From: Stratiolaelaps scimitus
Lineage: Eukaryota; Arthropoda; Arachnida; Mesostigmata; Laelapidae
Direction of reading: 5' to 3'
Assembly: GCA_019614645.1 (NCBI GenBank)
Contig: JABWDB010000009.1
Coordinates: 2,952,501 to 3,016,500 of the forward strand
Length of the DNA stretch: 64,000 nt
The notes under the pieces are model-generated. The model saw only the letters and a program-made list of their open reading frames with translations. It was not told where the DNA came from and did no database searches. Position 1 is the stretch's first letter; each line of letters opens with the position of its first letter. Below are positions 1 through 12,569 of this stretch, one piece after another. The translations under genes were made by a program, and so were the position numbers.

Positions 1-403
1 CGACTCCAGTGGCTCCATTTGAATTTAATTCAGTTCATCCACCTCCGTCTGTATTTCCAGTCTCATCAACATCACCAACAATATTTAGGTGCATATGGGA
101 ATCCTTCTCCAAAGGTTGCGAGCGAACTTCTCGCTCTGCTCTCAGCTGTTTCTTCGAATCTCTCTGCAGCAGGCTGACGTTCCCCGAGGAGCATTTACCT
201 ATCTGCTGTTGTTTGGCTTATATCTCGGTCGTGTGAGTACTCCATGCTAGCCCTCGTTCGCTCAGCTACTGTCCAGCCGTCTGCTGATCGAGAAGGATTC
301 TTCGTTGAGCCACGGGAAGGCGTCAGATTAATGTGTCGCCATTATTACATTTCGAATATTGCTGCGGGTATCGACAGCAGACACCATTTACGCTGAAGTC
401 GCC

Positions 404-404
404 G

Positions 405-453
<49 letters not shown>
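404..453. repeat. Compound (AC)n(AT)n microsatellite
   Basis: About 12 AC units followed directly by about 13 AT units, no interruption. Confidence 0.95.
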
Positions 454-1120
454 CGGCCAGGACAGCCTGGTCGGATCGCTGGGAAGGCGGTTCGGGTTGT
501 GCCGGTCGCTGATCGGCTAAAGAAATGAGTTCGAAACATTGTCTACCATCTATTATATCGGTTGGCCTGCCGCGCGTTACGTACGCCCGCATATCCCGAG
601 CGAGCCTTTCCCGTCGACGCTGAGATCTGATGGCACGTGCTCGCCTCAGATCGTGTCGTTCGCCGATGCTTGTTGCTCGATGGCTCTCGACGGCCGCTGT
701 TCGATGCGACGACCCGACAGTGACGAAACATCATCCATCCACACGAGCGCATCTCACTGCCAGAAATTTGGCACGGATTCACTTCCGAAGGTTCGGTTTC
801 ACAAGCGTGCTTCCTTGGCCTCAGGCGGGTACAGTTTACAGTCATTCGTCTTGTGGGGACAGCTTAACAGTGTCATTGTGGTCTAGTGTCGACGAATACC
901 GCCCGCTCGCAGCAACCGCAATGGTGGCGGTTGTGACGATCAATGGGCTGTTATCTATGTTGTTGTTGTTGTTGATAAACTGATTCACAGTACCACATCC
1001 AGTTCAAACACAGCAAAGGCCGTAGTCGTCCTGTAATTAGAAAAGGTCACAGCTTTTAATTATACGAGCACAAATAATCCGTTTGTGTAACTACGTAGTA
1101 AGTTACTATTACAGGTATGT

Positions 1121-1178
1121 TAATTATTATTATTGTTATTCGTATTAATATTATTATTATTATCATTATTATTATTGT
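1121..1178. repeat. Degenerate (ATT)n microsatellite
   Basis: TTA/ATT triplets with a few substitutions in an A+T-rich stretch. Confidence 0.8.
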
Positions 1179-1419
1179 AATCGTCACTCAAGTAATTGTA
1201 GTCTTGGTAGTAGTGTAAAAAAAAAGAATAATAATTATAGTCAAATCAATTACCCAATTAATTGTTTCATATATGTTATTATACTTTCGGGCGCATTTCC
1301 CACCGAGTCCGCCCAACGCATCCACCGATTCTGGCCGATAAATATTCCGTTGGTTTTTACACATGAAGACAGCGGTTTGATTAAAGAAATCCGATATATA
1401 TTATTTTGTATTTCTCTAA

Positions 1420-1941
1420 TCAAATCCAGCCTCTTTCTTCACGTGCAAAAACCAACGGGTTCCCGTCTATCTGTAGAGAGGGAGGGCGTCTACTCCTCTC
1501 AATGCTCCTGGCGGTTTTGTCGATGGTCGATAATGACTCCGATGGCGATCCTACACCTCTTCCGCTGCGGCACAGATCCGCCGGTATTAGTACGACGATG
1601 TCGCCACTGGACGATGAGCAACAAACAACTGAACTCCCGAACCTCGTCGTCGTCCGCCGTCGCAGCGTCCGTCGTCTGGAGGCCCTTTGCCGCCGCTGAG
1701 ACACCCTGCCGGGCGAGACTGGGAGTCTGTCAATCAATTTCGAAAATTCGACCTCAACCCGTGGACGCGCCGAATCGTCGCTGTCCAGTGCGCGATCACC
1801 ACCACCACCACCGGAGGGAGGTGAGTCTGACAGTGTGGGCCTGCTGAACCTATCGAGCAACTTCGATTCGGACCCGCTCGAAAGTGGTCTCACTTTCTTT
1901 TCCCCTGGGGTGGTCATTAGATTAACGATGCTTTGAGCCAA
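1420..1941. other. GC-rich block open on both strands; possible coding exon
   Basis: On the minus strand a frame of 173 codons lacks an ATG at its 5' end but has one internally (MTTPGEKKVRPLSSGSESK). On the plus strand ATG at 1523 opens MVDNDSDGDPTPLPLRHRS, reaches TGA at 1697-1699 and then continues in the same frame for 78 codons (DTLPGETGSLSINFE...) to TGA at 1934. A good plus-strand donor (GTGAGT) lies at 1821-1826. Both translations are Ser/Pro/Arg-rich and neither matches a family I know. At most one strand is coding; it may be a first exon or 5'UTR. Confidence 0.3.
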
Positions 1942-2571
1942 CGAATTGCCTTACCACGCGCGTAGCTCGGTAGCCGTCATGTGGCGACGACGGACAACCA
2001 CGGGCCAGGCCTGCGTCAGCACGATCATAAACAACATTTGGCAAAATGCTTCGCAAATTGAAACTCTACATTGTATTTCCGCGCCGAGATCTAATACGTG
2101 TCGGTTGCACTGATACACGGGGGTCAAGTAGCACCATGCTGTGCTCGAATAAAATCGCGGTGCTGTTCAACATTTACACTTTTCGGGTTATCGGGAAGCT
2201 GTAAAGCTGCACACACGAGCGTATATCAATTTGTTTAAATGAACAGGGGGGCCTATTGCATTCGATAGCTCGTATCATTGCCAGCGACTTGTGTCTATGA
2301 CTTTGAACTGATTAGGTCATTTGTAACGTAGTTGTTACTGCTGCTGCTGCTGCTGTGGTCGGTGATTATATATAAATATATATAAATTGGTAATCAGATT
2401 GGCGCAGAGTGTATTAAACAGGTTCGAAGAAAGTGAATCTTAGATGAAGGTGAATAGTAGTATAAATGCCTACTACCCCCACCCCAATATTTGTTGGGGT
2501 TTATGAAAATACAATAAAACAGGGAGCGAATATTCAAGCCATCGATTCAAACTTGCCAATTTTTTTCAGAT

Positions 2572-2574
<3 letters not shown>

Positions 2575-2602
<28 letters not shown>
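2575..2602. repeat. (TA)n microsatellite
   Basis: Uninterrupted TA dinucleotides, 14 units. Confidence 0.9.
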
Positions 2603-3783
2603 ACCTTTCAATAGAAAAATCGATAAAGTTAAATCGGGGTTTTAGTTCGGCTAAATTGTTCTAACATCCGAGTGGCATTGAGACAGAATGAGATCTGATT
2701 GGCTTGTTTGCTTCATTGTTTTGATGCTGTCCCTCGAAGCTGACCAACATCACGATGAGTTCTAGCTGCGCCGGCTCCGAAGGAAGATCCTACCGATTTT
2801 CAACGGTCCACATGATACCAGCCGGCTTTTGCCACCACCTGCCCTCGACGATGCCTTTATATTTGCTTTTTTATATAAAGGAAAGTTAGTCTAGGAGGGA
2901 TCGCCATGGGGCCACTCCCAACTTCGGAAAAAAACATTTTCACTATAGATGGATGGCCACCCGTGGAAATGTGTTGTCCTGCATTGGCTGCAAAATTGGC
3001 GCAAAATCTGACCTGTCACAACGTCTTGCTTTCGTGGTCTCTGTCAATGTTTACCGCACGAGCTGAGACCGTCTACTCATTCGCATTGTTCATAAGAACG
3101 CTGACGATGACAATCCGGCACATCGCTCGCAATCTGACTTTCACCACGTCTTTCCCCGCAGTAGATAGACTAGGCTATATCTAATGGGCTTCACCAGTGC
3201 GTAGATGAGTGTGACCTGGCCGTTTGCCTCGCCGGGCACCCCCATAAGCTTGCCTTCGGAGGGAAAATCAAAACGAACAAACGAGACACTGTAGAGATCA
3301 ACCAATAAACGCAGTCGCCCATCTGTACGACAGGTTTTAGATCGTCACCAAGGGCTCGTGACCGCTCGAGCACGCAGTCAAACGGTCGACTCCCTCGAGC
3401 CCCGAGTCGCCGGAGCAACCGAACTGGCCGATACCCAAGCGCGGGAACTACGCGACGAGAGATAGAGATAGAGAAAAAGAGGGAATCCCCCTTTGGGGTC
3501 TCTGGAGCGTGACTCGCACGCGCCTCGCGTCCATCCACGATTATATATGTGTACGTTTTCTATGAGTTCATCTACCAGCGAACGTCCGACCCTCCCCCTC
3601 TTGGCTCGTTGGCGGGTTACAGCCCAATGGAAAGAAGGACGGATGTGTTGTGATTGCTGCGGTGAAACATCAACTCACTCATCCACTCACTGACTGACTT
3701 ACTCCACACGCCAACTCGTCCAGTTCGCTCTCTTTCTGCCATCGAAACACGTCGTCGTACCAGAGATCCATATAGACACTGTA

Positions 3784-3802
3784 CATACATACATACATAT
3801 AG

Positions 3803-3831
<29 letters not shown>
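3784..3831. repeat. Compound (CATA)n(TA)n microsatellite
   Basis: CATA units give way to a TA run. Confidence 0.9.
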
Positions 3832-3833
<2 letters not shown>

Positions 3834-5003
3834 GACAAGGTGCTAGGGCCAGGTTGATCGGCGCCGACACCACTTCCAACGGCTTTAAACCATCTGACGA
3901 CGTCTATGCTTCATGGCATACGGAATCTGCTCTCTCATAGACGTCGCGTATCTCGCTCTAGGGGCTCCGTAGGTTCTCCTTTTGTTTTCACCTGCTTTGT
4001 TCTGCTGCTGCTGCTGCTACTGCGGAGTCGGCACAAAGCAGGCTTCTTCGATATAGCGACGTCTGATTCGCATGATCCCGTCGGTGGCAGAAGAATCGTT
4101 CGTTAGAATCTTTGGTCAGAGAAACAGAGAGAGAGAGAGAGAGAGTGTCAGCCAATACCAGTGGTTTCGGCCAGAGGCTCGGGCGGTCTTGGTCGCCTGT
4201 CCCGGTCACCAGGCTCGCGCTACAGAACACAGTGACCAGTCACTCGCCTCTGCGCTGCTCACATAGCGCTGTCATTATTGACCTCATCAGTGTCGGGATC
4301 GTTTCTAGAGCTATTTCTTCATAGCTAAGTTGGGGGTAAGGTGGTACGTTGTGGCCGCGGAACGCTTGGAGGATTCACAGCATCCGTTGGCTTGCATCAA
4401 TACGCCACGCTGATGGGATATTGACAAGCGTATGTGGCACTTCGTATTGTCTTTAACTTAAAACTTCTATCGCTTCGGTGCTTTGCGTTTGCGGCGTGCA
4501 AGTCCAATAACTTTGTAATCGCAAGGGTTAAGCCGGGGCCCAATGATCAATAGACAGCTCGATCGCCTACAGCGAAATGGCAACTTTTGAACGTTTGAAT
4601 CTAATGCTATCTTCCTTATTTTCTTCGAACCCCCACTGGAAGAGAAGAAGACACACTTACCTGTCGAAATACCTGTTCACATATATAGGATGCTGCTTGT
4701 GACTACACAAAAAAAAAGTGATTCGACCAGGGTTTCAATGCAGTCAATCACGGTGAAATCAAACGAGTTACCGCAAGGGAGACAGACAACGAAGCTGGAT
4801 GTGGCTGGACAAAGATGGATAGTACTATGACTGTTTTTTAACCATGCCATTACAAATCGATCGTTGCATCTAATTTATTATACAATCGGGTGCACAGAAC
4901 ATACCGGCTGTCTCAAATGGGTGCCTGCTTCTACCTTCCGCTGCAGCTTACATGGACACGACAAAATAGTACAAGTCATTCACAATTATAATAAATATCA
5001 ACT

Positions 5004-5009
5004 TTTATT
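5004..5009 (-). terminator. Possible polyadenylation signal for the bHLH gene
   Basis: AATAAA on the minus strand about 580 bases after the bHLH stop codon. It is the nearest canonical hexamer I noticed on that side; use is inferred from position only. Confidence 0.3.
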
Positions 5010-5508
5010 TCTGAATTGTCCTCTCACGAACGACTCATTTGGTCCACCCTCACTTCACACCTATCCGCTTCGTTTCGGTATCGACAATCTTTGTAAACTA
5101 CGACAGTGACAGGGTTGCCTCCAACTTTCTGCTGGCGCAATGCCGCACCTTCATACACTCTCACTCGAACCTATGTAGAATCGCGCAGTGATAGTGTCGT
5201 CTATTACACTGCTGCCGTTTGAGATTTTTGGTGAGGCTGTGTCCCCTCATTCGCTCGCTGAGGTGCATCGTCAATCACAGTTATTTACAGACGGATGAAT
5301 GTAAGCACTTTCGTAAACGATTGTACAATCGCTTTCACCGCGATGATAATAATTTGATTTTGTTCTTTGTGTTTGCGTGATGTGCTGCTTAGTCGTTGAC
5401 CAGCAAGCGGAAGTGACGCGGATAAAACGCGCGTTCGTCCGTCGTCAAGATATAGGGAACGCAAGGAAGTTGTGTATATATGTACAAACAGGGGGAGAGG
5501 CGCAACGG

Positions 5509-5560
5509 CATGTATATATATTTATGTATATATATATATTTGTATATATATATATATATA
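5509..5560. repeat. Interrupted (TA)n run 3' of the bHLH gene
   Basis: TA-rich run with TTTATG/TTTGTA interruptions beginning 28 bases past the bHLH stop, so it lies in the 3'UTR. Confidence 0.85.
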
Positions 5561-5587
5561 GATCATATCTATTTACAGGGCAATCGT

Positions 5588-7410
5588 TCAACATGAATGG
5601 GGAGACAGCCTCGACGTTGCCGTTTGATACGTGGCGTACGCCGCCAACGGACTACACTGATACTGCAGGTCGGGCTGGAATCCTGCCGGCGTTGACATCG
5701 ACGCCTGATACTGGTACTGAACATAAGGCAAGTAATCCTGTTGGCCAACGACGCTCGAGGCTGCGTACGGATCAAGCGGCGTCGGGGTGGGACACCATGA
5801 TCCGGAGGTGATCTCCGCCGTGGTCAGTTGCGGCGCGATGGTCGTCGTCGGGGGCTCCTGCTTGAATGGTGCCGGCGTGCTCGTAGAGCTCACTTCGCCA
5901 ATCTGCTCGAAGCTTGTATTCGCCGATGTGCTAGTATTCGTGCCGGGCGATACTGAGGTGCCGCTGCTGCGAATCGTCAGATTGCCCATATCGAGATTGT
6001 TGTTGTTGCTGTTGCTCTTGTTGCTGCGGTTACTGTTGCTGCTTGTGTGCTCCCCGCTTCGATTGATAATGTCGTTGTTGTTCATCTTGTCCGTGGCAGC
6101 GGCGTCGTCCTCCTCGAGGAGTCGCTGCAGTGCAGCGATGTACTCAATCGCCTTCTGCAGTGTCTTCACCTTCGATAGTCGTTTCGAGCGATTCTCGATT
6201 GGGACGCACTTGCGCAGCTTGGCGAACTGACCATTGACCGCCTGGACCCGGCGACGCTCGCGGGCGTTTCGGCGAGCGACAAGATGTGGCGGTTTTTCGC
6301 GATGCGGCACATGCTTGTACGTCGACGTCTTCTTCTTGTCGTCCTTGACGCCGTCGATCGTCTCGAGAAACGATGATTGAGACTCATCCGATGACGGCGT
6401 TGGGCAGAACCGCCTGAAGGACAGATGGAAAAAGCGAACGCCTGTGTAAGTGGTTTGCATTCATAGGGGATGTGCGCGCAAGACGTCAAGAGAAGAAACG
6501 CTACCCTGAACCACTTACGTGCGGCACACGTCCACTACGAAACGCTGATGTGCATGCATTTATTAGAGGCGATCGCGTTTATTTCTCTTTCGTGTAATTG
6601 CTATTGGCTATGCTGCAGACGCAAGTTACATGATGTAGGCCAGACACCAATCGACGACGAGGGGTGAAGATTATTGCTAAGGGGGTGACTAGTCCAAGCC
6701 GAGAATCACCTACGCGGCAGCAACGCCGGTGAAATGTAGTTACGAACAAGCCGGCTACGAACAACGTAGTGAGATAGAAAGGGAGCGCTTGAGCGCGTCG
6801 GCTCACGACTTCCATAGAGCGAACGAATTCAAGAAATATGACTGTTGAATAGCTGACCCCCACGGCTACTTCGTGCATATCTCCTAAGCAAACACTAATA
6901 GAAAAGTCATATTTGCTGATGTTATCTGTGCGATTGGATCGTGCCTACTTCGAGGAGCAGCAGCAGCTGAAGACAACGGGCTTTGTCGAGTGAAGCTCAA
7001 CTCACGATTTCGTATCTTCCTAGACATGCGTTCTCTCTGTCAGAGATCGTTGGTTTCACGGGTGAGCCCTGTGCGGAGACACCAATTGTACTCTAGATTA
7101 CAAGTGTGATGAACAGTGATCGGAGAAATGATTGTTTCATGAAATGTTGTTTGAGAAACGAGTTTCCACCGATCACGGCAAGCTGAAACCGACCAATAAG
7201 AGAACATGGCACGCTCGAGGTCATAGGGGATATTTGGCCATCTCACACGGCGGACACTTCGTAACTCTTGGTTGGGTGCGCACAAAAACAGCCAGACCGC
7301 GAAATGGGTGAGCGTACTTACCCATGAGACGTTTGCGAATCGATGCCACCCCAGGAGAACTCCTGCTCCGAGGTGGGACTCAACATCAGGCTCGACTGCA
7401 GATCCATCAT
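5588..7410 (-). CDS. Achaete-scute-family bHLH transcription factor (two exons)
   Basis: Assembled from exon 1 (7410-7322, ATG ATG start) and exon 2 (6413-5588, TGA stop). The donor GTAAGT at 7321-7316 and the acceptor CTTCAG ending at 6414 agree in phase (2), giving 304 aa. The bHLH domain lies at about residues 75-129: the basic region reads RRNARERRRVQAVN and helix 2 reads KRLSKVKTLQKAIEYIAALQ. This combination (RRNARER, LSKVxTL, a short loop, LQRLL) is typical of achaete-scute proteins, which heterodimerise with Daughterless/E proteins and bind E-boxes in the nucleus to drive neural precursor fate. The C-terminal half is low complexity: an Asn/Ser run, then Thr/Pro-, Tyr- and Gln-rich segments, likely for activation. 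Drosophila AS-C genes are intronless, so the intron before the bHLH is notable. Twist, NeuroD and Fer families fit the basic region less well. Which AS-C subgroup it belongs to is not settled. Confidence 0.9.
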
Positions 7411-7613
7411 GGCAATCCAATGTGTGTACGAGCGAGATACTATAGTCTTTCGGAACGACCAGCGCTGACTCTCAGTGCGTCGGTAGTGTCCCCAGAGACG
7501 CGAATTTACTTAAGGGGTACAGGCGCGCTAAGTTTTCTCTACGCGGGAATGGCACTTCACGTTGCGGCTTGAGTCGGTCTTCGGTTCTGTCGAGGTTCAC
7601 CCGCCGCCGACCG

Positions 7614-7623
7614 CCTTTAAAGC
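7614..7623 (-). promoter_or_regulatory. TATA-like box upstream of the bHLH gene
   Basis: A TTTAAA core inside a GC-rich block lies about 205 bases upstream of the bHLH ATG on the minus strand. Spacing would allow a transcription start near 7590 and a 5'UTR of about 180 bases. This is a weak motif call with no other support. Confidence 0.2.
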
Positions 7624-9299
7624 GCTGGCGGACCGCGCCAGCCGGCCCTCTCCACCGAAGTCTTGAGGCGGAGCCAATGGGCGGGGCAACTCACGAGATG
7701 CGCGCGTATTCGCATGTCTGCAATACGGAGCCAGTGCACGAATATGGCAAAAAAAAGAGTCAATGGAGCCCAGCTACGACTACCAGTCCAAAACTACGAA
7801 AAAAGTTAGCCCTGATGCCGGGAATCTATCGGTGGCGGCGATACATCGCAGTGATATGGAATAAGCGAGCTCGCCAACTCCGTAGTGCTACCCATCACGT
7901 ATGATGGGTACTGGTGGCCACGATTGGGACATCGCGCTGTCCATATTATTACATAGCTGTATTCATGCTAGAGGAAGAGGCAAGCATATAACAATCGGGG
8001 ATATACAGAATAGTAAAACAAAAAAAAAAGGTGAGATTAAGAGCCGACTCGCCACCGGAATATACCAGCATTCGTCAAATGTGCAGCAAAATGTTGGTGC
8101 CGCTTTATCTGTAGTGAAGTGTCGTATTTTGTTAGCGAAATTTGTATAATACAAATTGCTCTAGATATGCTTAGTTAGTTACAAAATAAATTGGGTCACA
8201 ATCGCGTCCAAGTGAACGTCCTGAAAAATTAACTCAAAATCGCTAATTTTATTGTCGTTATTATTCGGCATGCCCCGGATCTAAGGTCGACTCCGTCACG
8301 ATACAGTCGACGCCGCTGGAGGCTCCTTGAACGCCGAAACAAACACACACACACACACACACACAACAACGGGAGTCATTTCATTTGCCCTATGCACCAG
8401 ACAGCCCAAATCCTCTGGAAAGTCTACGACGGCTAAACCACTTGTGGTTGTCAAGTGTCAAACCGTGGCCAAAATTCCCTGGCCACGCACAAGGTTCGTT
8501 GTGCTTTCCAGATTTATCCTGTCGCGACAGGTCGTGAGGATCACTTGATGGGTCGATGTTGGCTAGGCAAAATATCTATTTCATCCTGAATTTCAGCTGT
8601 ACCATGTGAATCAGCGTTGAATGACATAATCGCGTAAGGCTAGTCAAAAATATAAATTGTAAGGCTAGTTGTTCGAAGGCGTCAAGGAAAATTGACGTCT
8701 TGATCAACCAGCAGAACTGAAGGTGACCTCGGCCAAAACCAGGCTCATAATTTGATTGCTGATACTTGCTCGATGCCTACTAGGCCCTGTTGCTAGCCTC
8801 TTCCGTTTCAGCTGCAGAAGAGCCTGCTTTTGCCCATTGGGTTCGAGCTTAAAAACGTTTTTTTTTGGTTCAAGTTACTCTGTATACCGACGAGCATTAA
8901 CAACTGCAATGGGGAAATACCTTCGAAGAGGTGGCTTCATAGACTATATATATAGTTCTTACTCCCAACTTCCTCTCTGTATTAGACAATCGCGCAAGTG
9001 GCTCCATTGAGACCCGCGCGAAATCTAAAATTAACGAACGACACAAAGGATTAAACTCGCGAAGCGTCGACTACATGTATCCTATTCGATGGGACCACCC
9101 GGTCATGTGGCTCCATCGAGGGTCGAAGGGTCCTCTTCAACGGGTGACGCCCTCTGGCGAACAGCCCCCGGACGTTTGCGTGATGGCCGCCGATAGCGTA
9201 CGCTCGGTGTCTATCAGGCGACCGCTTCCCTTTGGCCAAAAGGGGTTCCGCCTTAAATTAGCACATTCGAGGCGACGGGCCTGATGACGAGCCTAAAGC
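7624..9299. other. Upstream region of the bHLH gene, no gene recognised
   Basis: Moderately GC-rich near 7.6-7.7 kb, then mixed sequence with an AC microsatellite. No supported coding exon. Confidence 0.55.
8342..8366. repeat. (AC)n microsatellite
   Basis: About 12 AC units, then CAACAAC. Confidence 0.9.
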
Positions 9300-9994
9300 C
9301 TATAGTGACCATATATTCAATATGTCATCACGTCTGAAACCTCTGCTATATCTGTGTGTGTGTGTGTGTAGGAACAAGCGCCTGATCGTCTGCGTAGAGT
9401 ACTCTCGATAATGAACAGTTCTAGCCAACACAATCATATTATATGTGTGCGCATATGCAGACTGTCGTTTAGGATTGACCCTACCACGGATCAGATCAAT
9501 TCGATTTTCAACGAAACGTTTTATAGCAAAAATAATCATTCCAAAGGAATACAGTGTATCTTCGCAAGCAGAATTACACTCCACTAAACTTGAGTTCAAT
9601 TCACAACATGTACAGCACCGCAAACCTCGCCAACTCTCGAAGGTCACCAACACATCGCGAACGCAAGCGAGACAAATGACCAATACACAATAGCTATATC
9701 TCTGAACAATTCGTTGAAGCGCATTAGTAGCCTCCTGCATTCACCAGACAGTACGCTGACAAATCCCCATAGTTCTATCCAGAAAAATCGGTAGAAATTC
9801 GAAAGCACAAGTTTCAACAACTGGCAGAGCACTAAACCAATTTGTTGTTGCTCATAGGTGGCCAACTTCAAGTCACGGACCATCCATATAATAGCTGCTT
9901 CGGCGGTTCGGTCTCGCTGACGCGGCTCATAGCGTGCGCCCCCACCAGAAACAACTCTTTCCCTCTGTCGACCAGTTACGAATTCAGAGGCCAT
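9300..9994 (-). pseudogene. Possible membrane-protein remnant with a frame change
   Basis: From ATG at 9994 a 116-codon frame contains a hydrophobic, receptor-like part (LKLATYEQQQIGLVLCQLLK, then YRFFWIELWGFVSVL) and stops at 9644. A second frame overlaps it and runs to 9300 with another hydrophobic, Cys-rich part (YCVLVICLACVRDVLV). The layout could be a gustatory-receptor-like gene broken by a frameshift, or two exons with an unseen intron. The family suggestion is weak: it rests on composition only. Confidence 0.2.
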
Positions 9995-12535
9995 TGCCCA
10001 TGATATGTCCGATCAACCGGCCACAACTTCAGCATCGTTGCATAACTTCCACATGTCGACGTCGAACTTGGTCCGTCTCAAGTGACGTCGCTCTACGTGG
10101 ACGCCGTTGACCGGCGTTGCGTCGTTATATAGGTCGGCGTTAATTGCTGCCATATGAGTTTGCTTTAACGAATGAGAACATCGTTTGCGTTTGTGAAAAT
10201 TATTTCCCTTAGCGCGCATGCGCACAATCCAACACAAAGCTGGCGCGGGTGAAGATTGAGAAGTTTTCTACGCGAACTTCTCAGCGACGGGAAGTGAAAA
10301 CCTCAGACGGGCAAGTTCGGCACGCTGGCTCCCTCGTTCGGTTCGCGGCGAACATGGATGCCACCCCGGTGGTCGAAAAGCGCTGAAAAAAAGCGGGCTA
10401 ATGCCGTCACTTTTTCACGTGCTCGGTCTTCATCTGAAGTAGGGCCTGTCTTCACCGCACCAGAGGCCTTAATTGATTAGGCCAATCATCCAGTCAACGG
10501 GGTGGTATCCATTGTCTCTCGCCTCTGTCCGTCGTCGCCCATCCGGGGCTTCAGCTTGCCGGGGATCCGTTCGAGCCTCTGGTCTCCAGAGCGAGAACCT
10601 CCGTGAGTGTTTATATCGATCGTTCGAATTCGTCCACCAACACACACACACACAACTCGCACCTATGCGTCATACGGCATTGATCAATAAATTCGTGTCG
10701 CAACGCTTAAACGTCACATGTAGATCAAATAATTGTTCTAGATGTCGTTGTACCATACAGGTTATTAGATAGTCTCTGTACCGCACCATCTCAAAATGAT
10801 CCTGCACCTTTGTCCATGAACGAACACGAGTTCATTCCAACATTTCACTAGGACGACGTTTTCGTCAACACCCGATCGTATCATTCCGCCTCAAGAGTTT
10901 GCTCGACTTCGATTACTATTACGACGAACAGTATCAGAAGTGCGTTGTTTCGTCCACAAGTGTAGGTAGCATAATCGAATAGATCCAGCTGTACTCTGGC
11001 GGAGCCAAGAATGACCCGACAATTTGCCGCACCGGATCAAACGACAATCGCCGCCAGGCCACTTTATCGGCACTTCCATTGGGCAAATAAGTTATCAGTG
11101 TGTCACATCACGAAGCCTCAATGAATAGCGTCGCCCTCGTCCGCCCTCGCCCGCCTTCGAACGTCGACCTACCTCACGAAGTGGACATCACCGATATTCC
11201 GGCGGTACAATGAGCTTTCATCGGAAGTCCGCTGGCAATCGTCACCTCGAACCAGCGTTTGTATTCTCCGAAACTTCGTGGACGAGTGCCGTTCGCCTCA
11301 GCGACCGTGGGGCTGAATATAAATAAAGTCAATAAAAGGTGTAGCGCATCACCCCGCCCTGGGCTCTTCATCGAAGTCGAGACCGAGCTCTTCGAAGATG
11401 GACAGAACAGTTTTGACTTCGATGGATCCATCGATCGATAACGCGCTGCAAAATGTCGTTGGGTATAATAGCTCCCATGAGATATACGGCAGTATATCCA
11501 TATGTTACTCGATTCAATTTTTTGCTAGTGTTTGTACCCGGTATTTAGTATTTGTGTTCATCAGAGAAATATATTATATGTTGCAGACGGCGGTCGCACC
11601 TCCTCTTTGTAACCACATCCAGCCAAAGAGGCAGCATTCGTCTAGTCACACCCCCGAGGGCGAACATGATCTTTGATTGCAAGGCTAATTACAATGTAAT
11701 TTTTCAACAGTAGACAAAAACAAACTGACGTCATCGTCTCAATGATCGACAACAGCCGAATTTGTCGTTAATAGAGTGGTATTCGTCCTCGACGCAGTTG
11801 AGGGGTAGTGTATCACCTATGAGTGCGTACGTGCCAAAATTTGAAGAAGAGTTCGCTTAATGTATAATATACCTGATTCACTTGTGCAGCACCATCGGTT
11901 CCATAGCCATAACAGATAAACCGACCAGGAAACAAATAAGGTAGCCACAATAAAAATGCCACAGCATGAATGCGTGTATACGCAGCAATGGCGTCGAGAC
12001 CTCGGGTGGCGTCGTGCATCCTCCTTACAGAGGAGACATGTAGATACTCACACGGGTTTGATCCTCACCGTTGCACAATCTTCTTTAAAGGGCTTGTCCC
12101 TCTTACAGAGCTCTGCCGAATGCGGAAGTTCCGTGGAAGTTCATCGTTTAAGGCTGACGGAGTCAGCCCGGAAGATTCACACCCAGCGCAAGTTTGTTCA
12201 ATTCGGGATTCGAGCGATTAAGCTCAATGTTACAACAATATACAGAAAGCACAAGCGATTCTCTCATTTTTTGACAGGGCCGATCAGTCAATCAATGAAT
12301 CAATAACTAACAATCATTGTACAACAACGCTGTCAATTTTCGGCTGCTATTTCTTTAAGCAGTCGTCACAGGTTCGCTTGTGCACCACAATGTAATCAGC
12401 AGCAGCTGCTATTCCCACCATACCACAATTCTTCACTAACCTGTCTATCTATCGATTCTATTAAAACTAAAGATAGAATCGCCGCGATATCTCCCGCGGC
12501 AGGAGCGGCTGACGCGGTTGACGTCGACGTCATCG

Positions 12536-12569
<34 letters not shown>

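Larger units (their letters stand above)
1..1419. other. No gene recognised
   Basis: Contains the AC/AT microsatellite and the ATT run. Short frames at 539-983 overlap each other on both strands and show no domain. Confidence 0.6.
1951..5003. other. No gene recognised
   Basis: Holds a short CTG tract (2338-2355), TA and CATA/TA microsatellites, a CTG tract (4003-4018), and a GA tract (about 4127-4145). Frames are short or low complexity. Confidence 0.6.

Noticed and set aside
323..592. Frames with IYIYIY or CVCVCV runs here and at other microsatellites (for example 3617-3879, 30091-30324)
   Set aside because: These are translations of TA and AC/TG microsatellites, not proteins.
5787..6230. 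147-codon plus-strand frame rich in Leu
   Set aside because: Exact antisense of the bHLH coding exon; Leu runs arise from the Asn/Ser codons of the true strand.
6414..6460. bHLH protein start at the ATG at 6460
   Set aside because: A CTTCAG acceptor at 6414 and a phase-matched upstream exon with a GTAAGT donor explain the N-terminus better. Residues before the acceptor look like translated intron.
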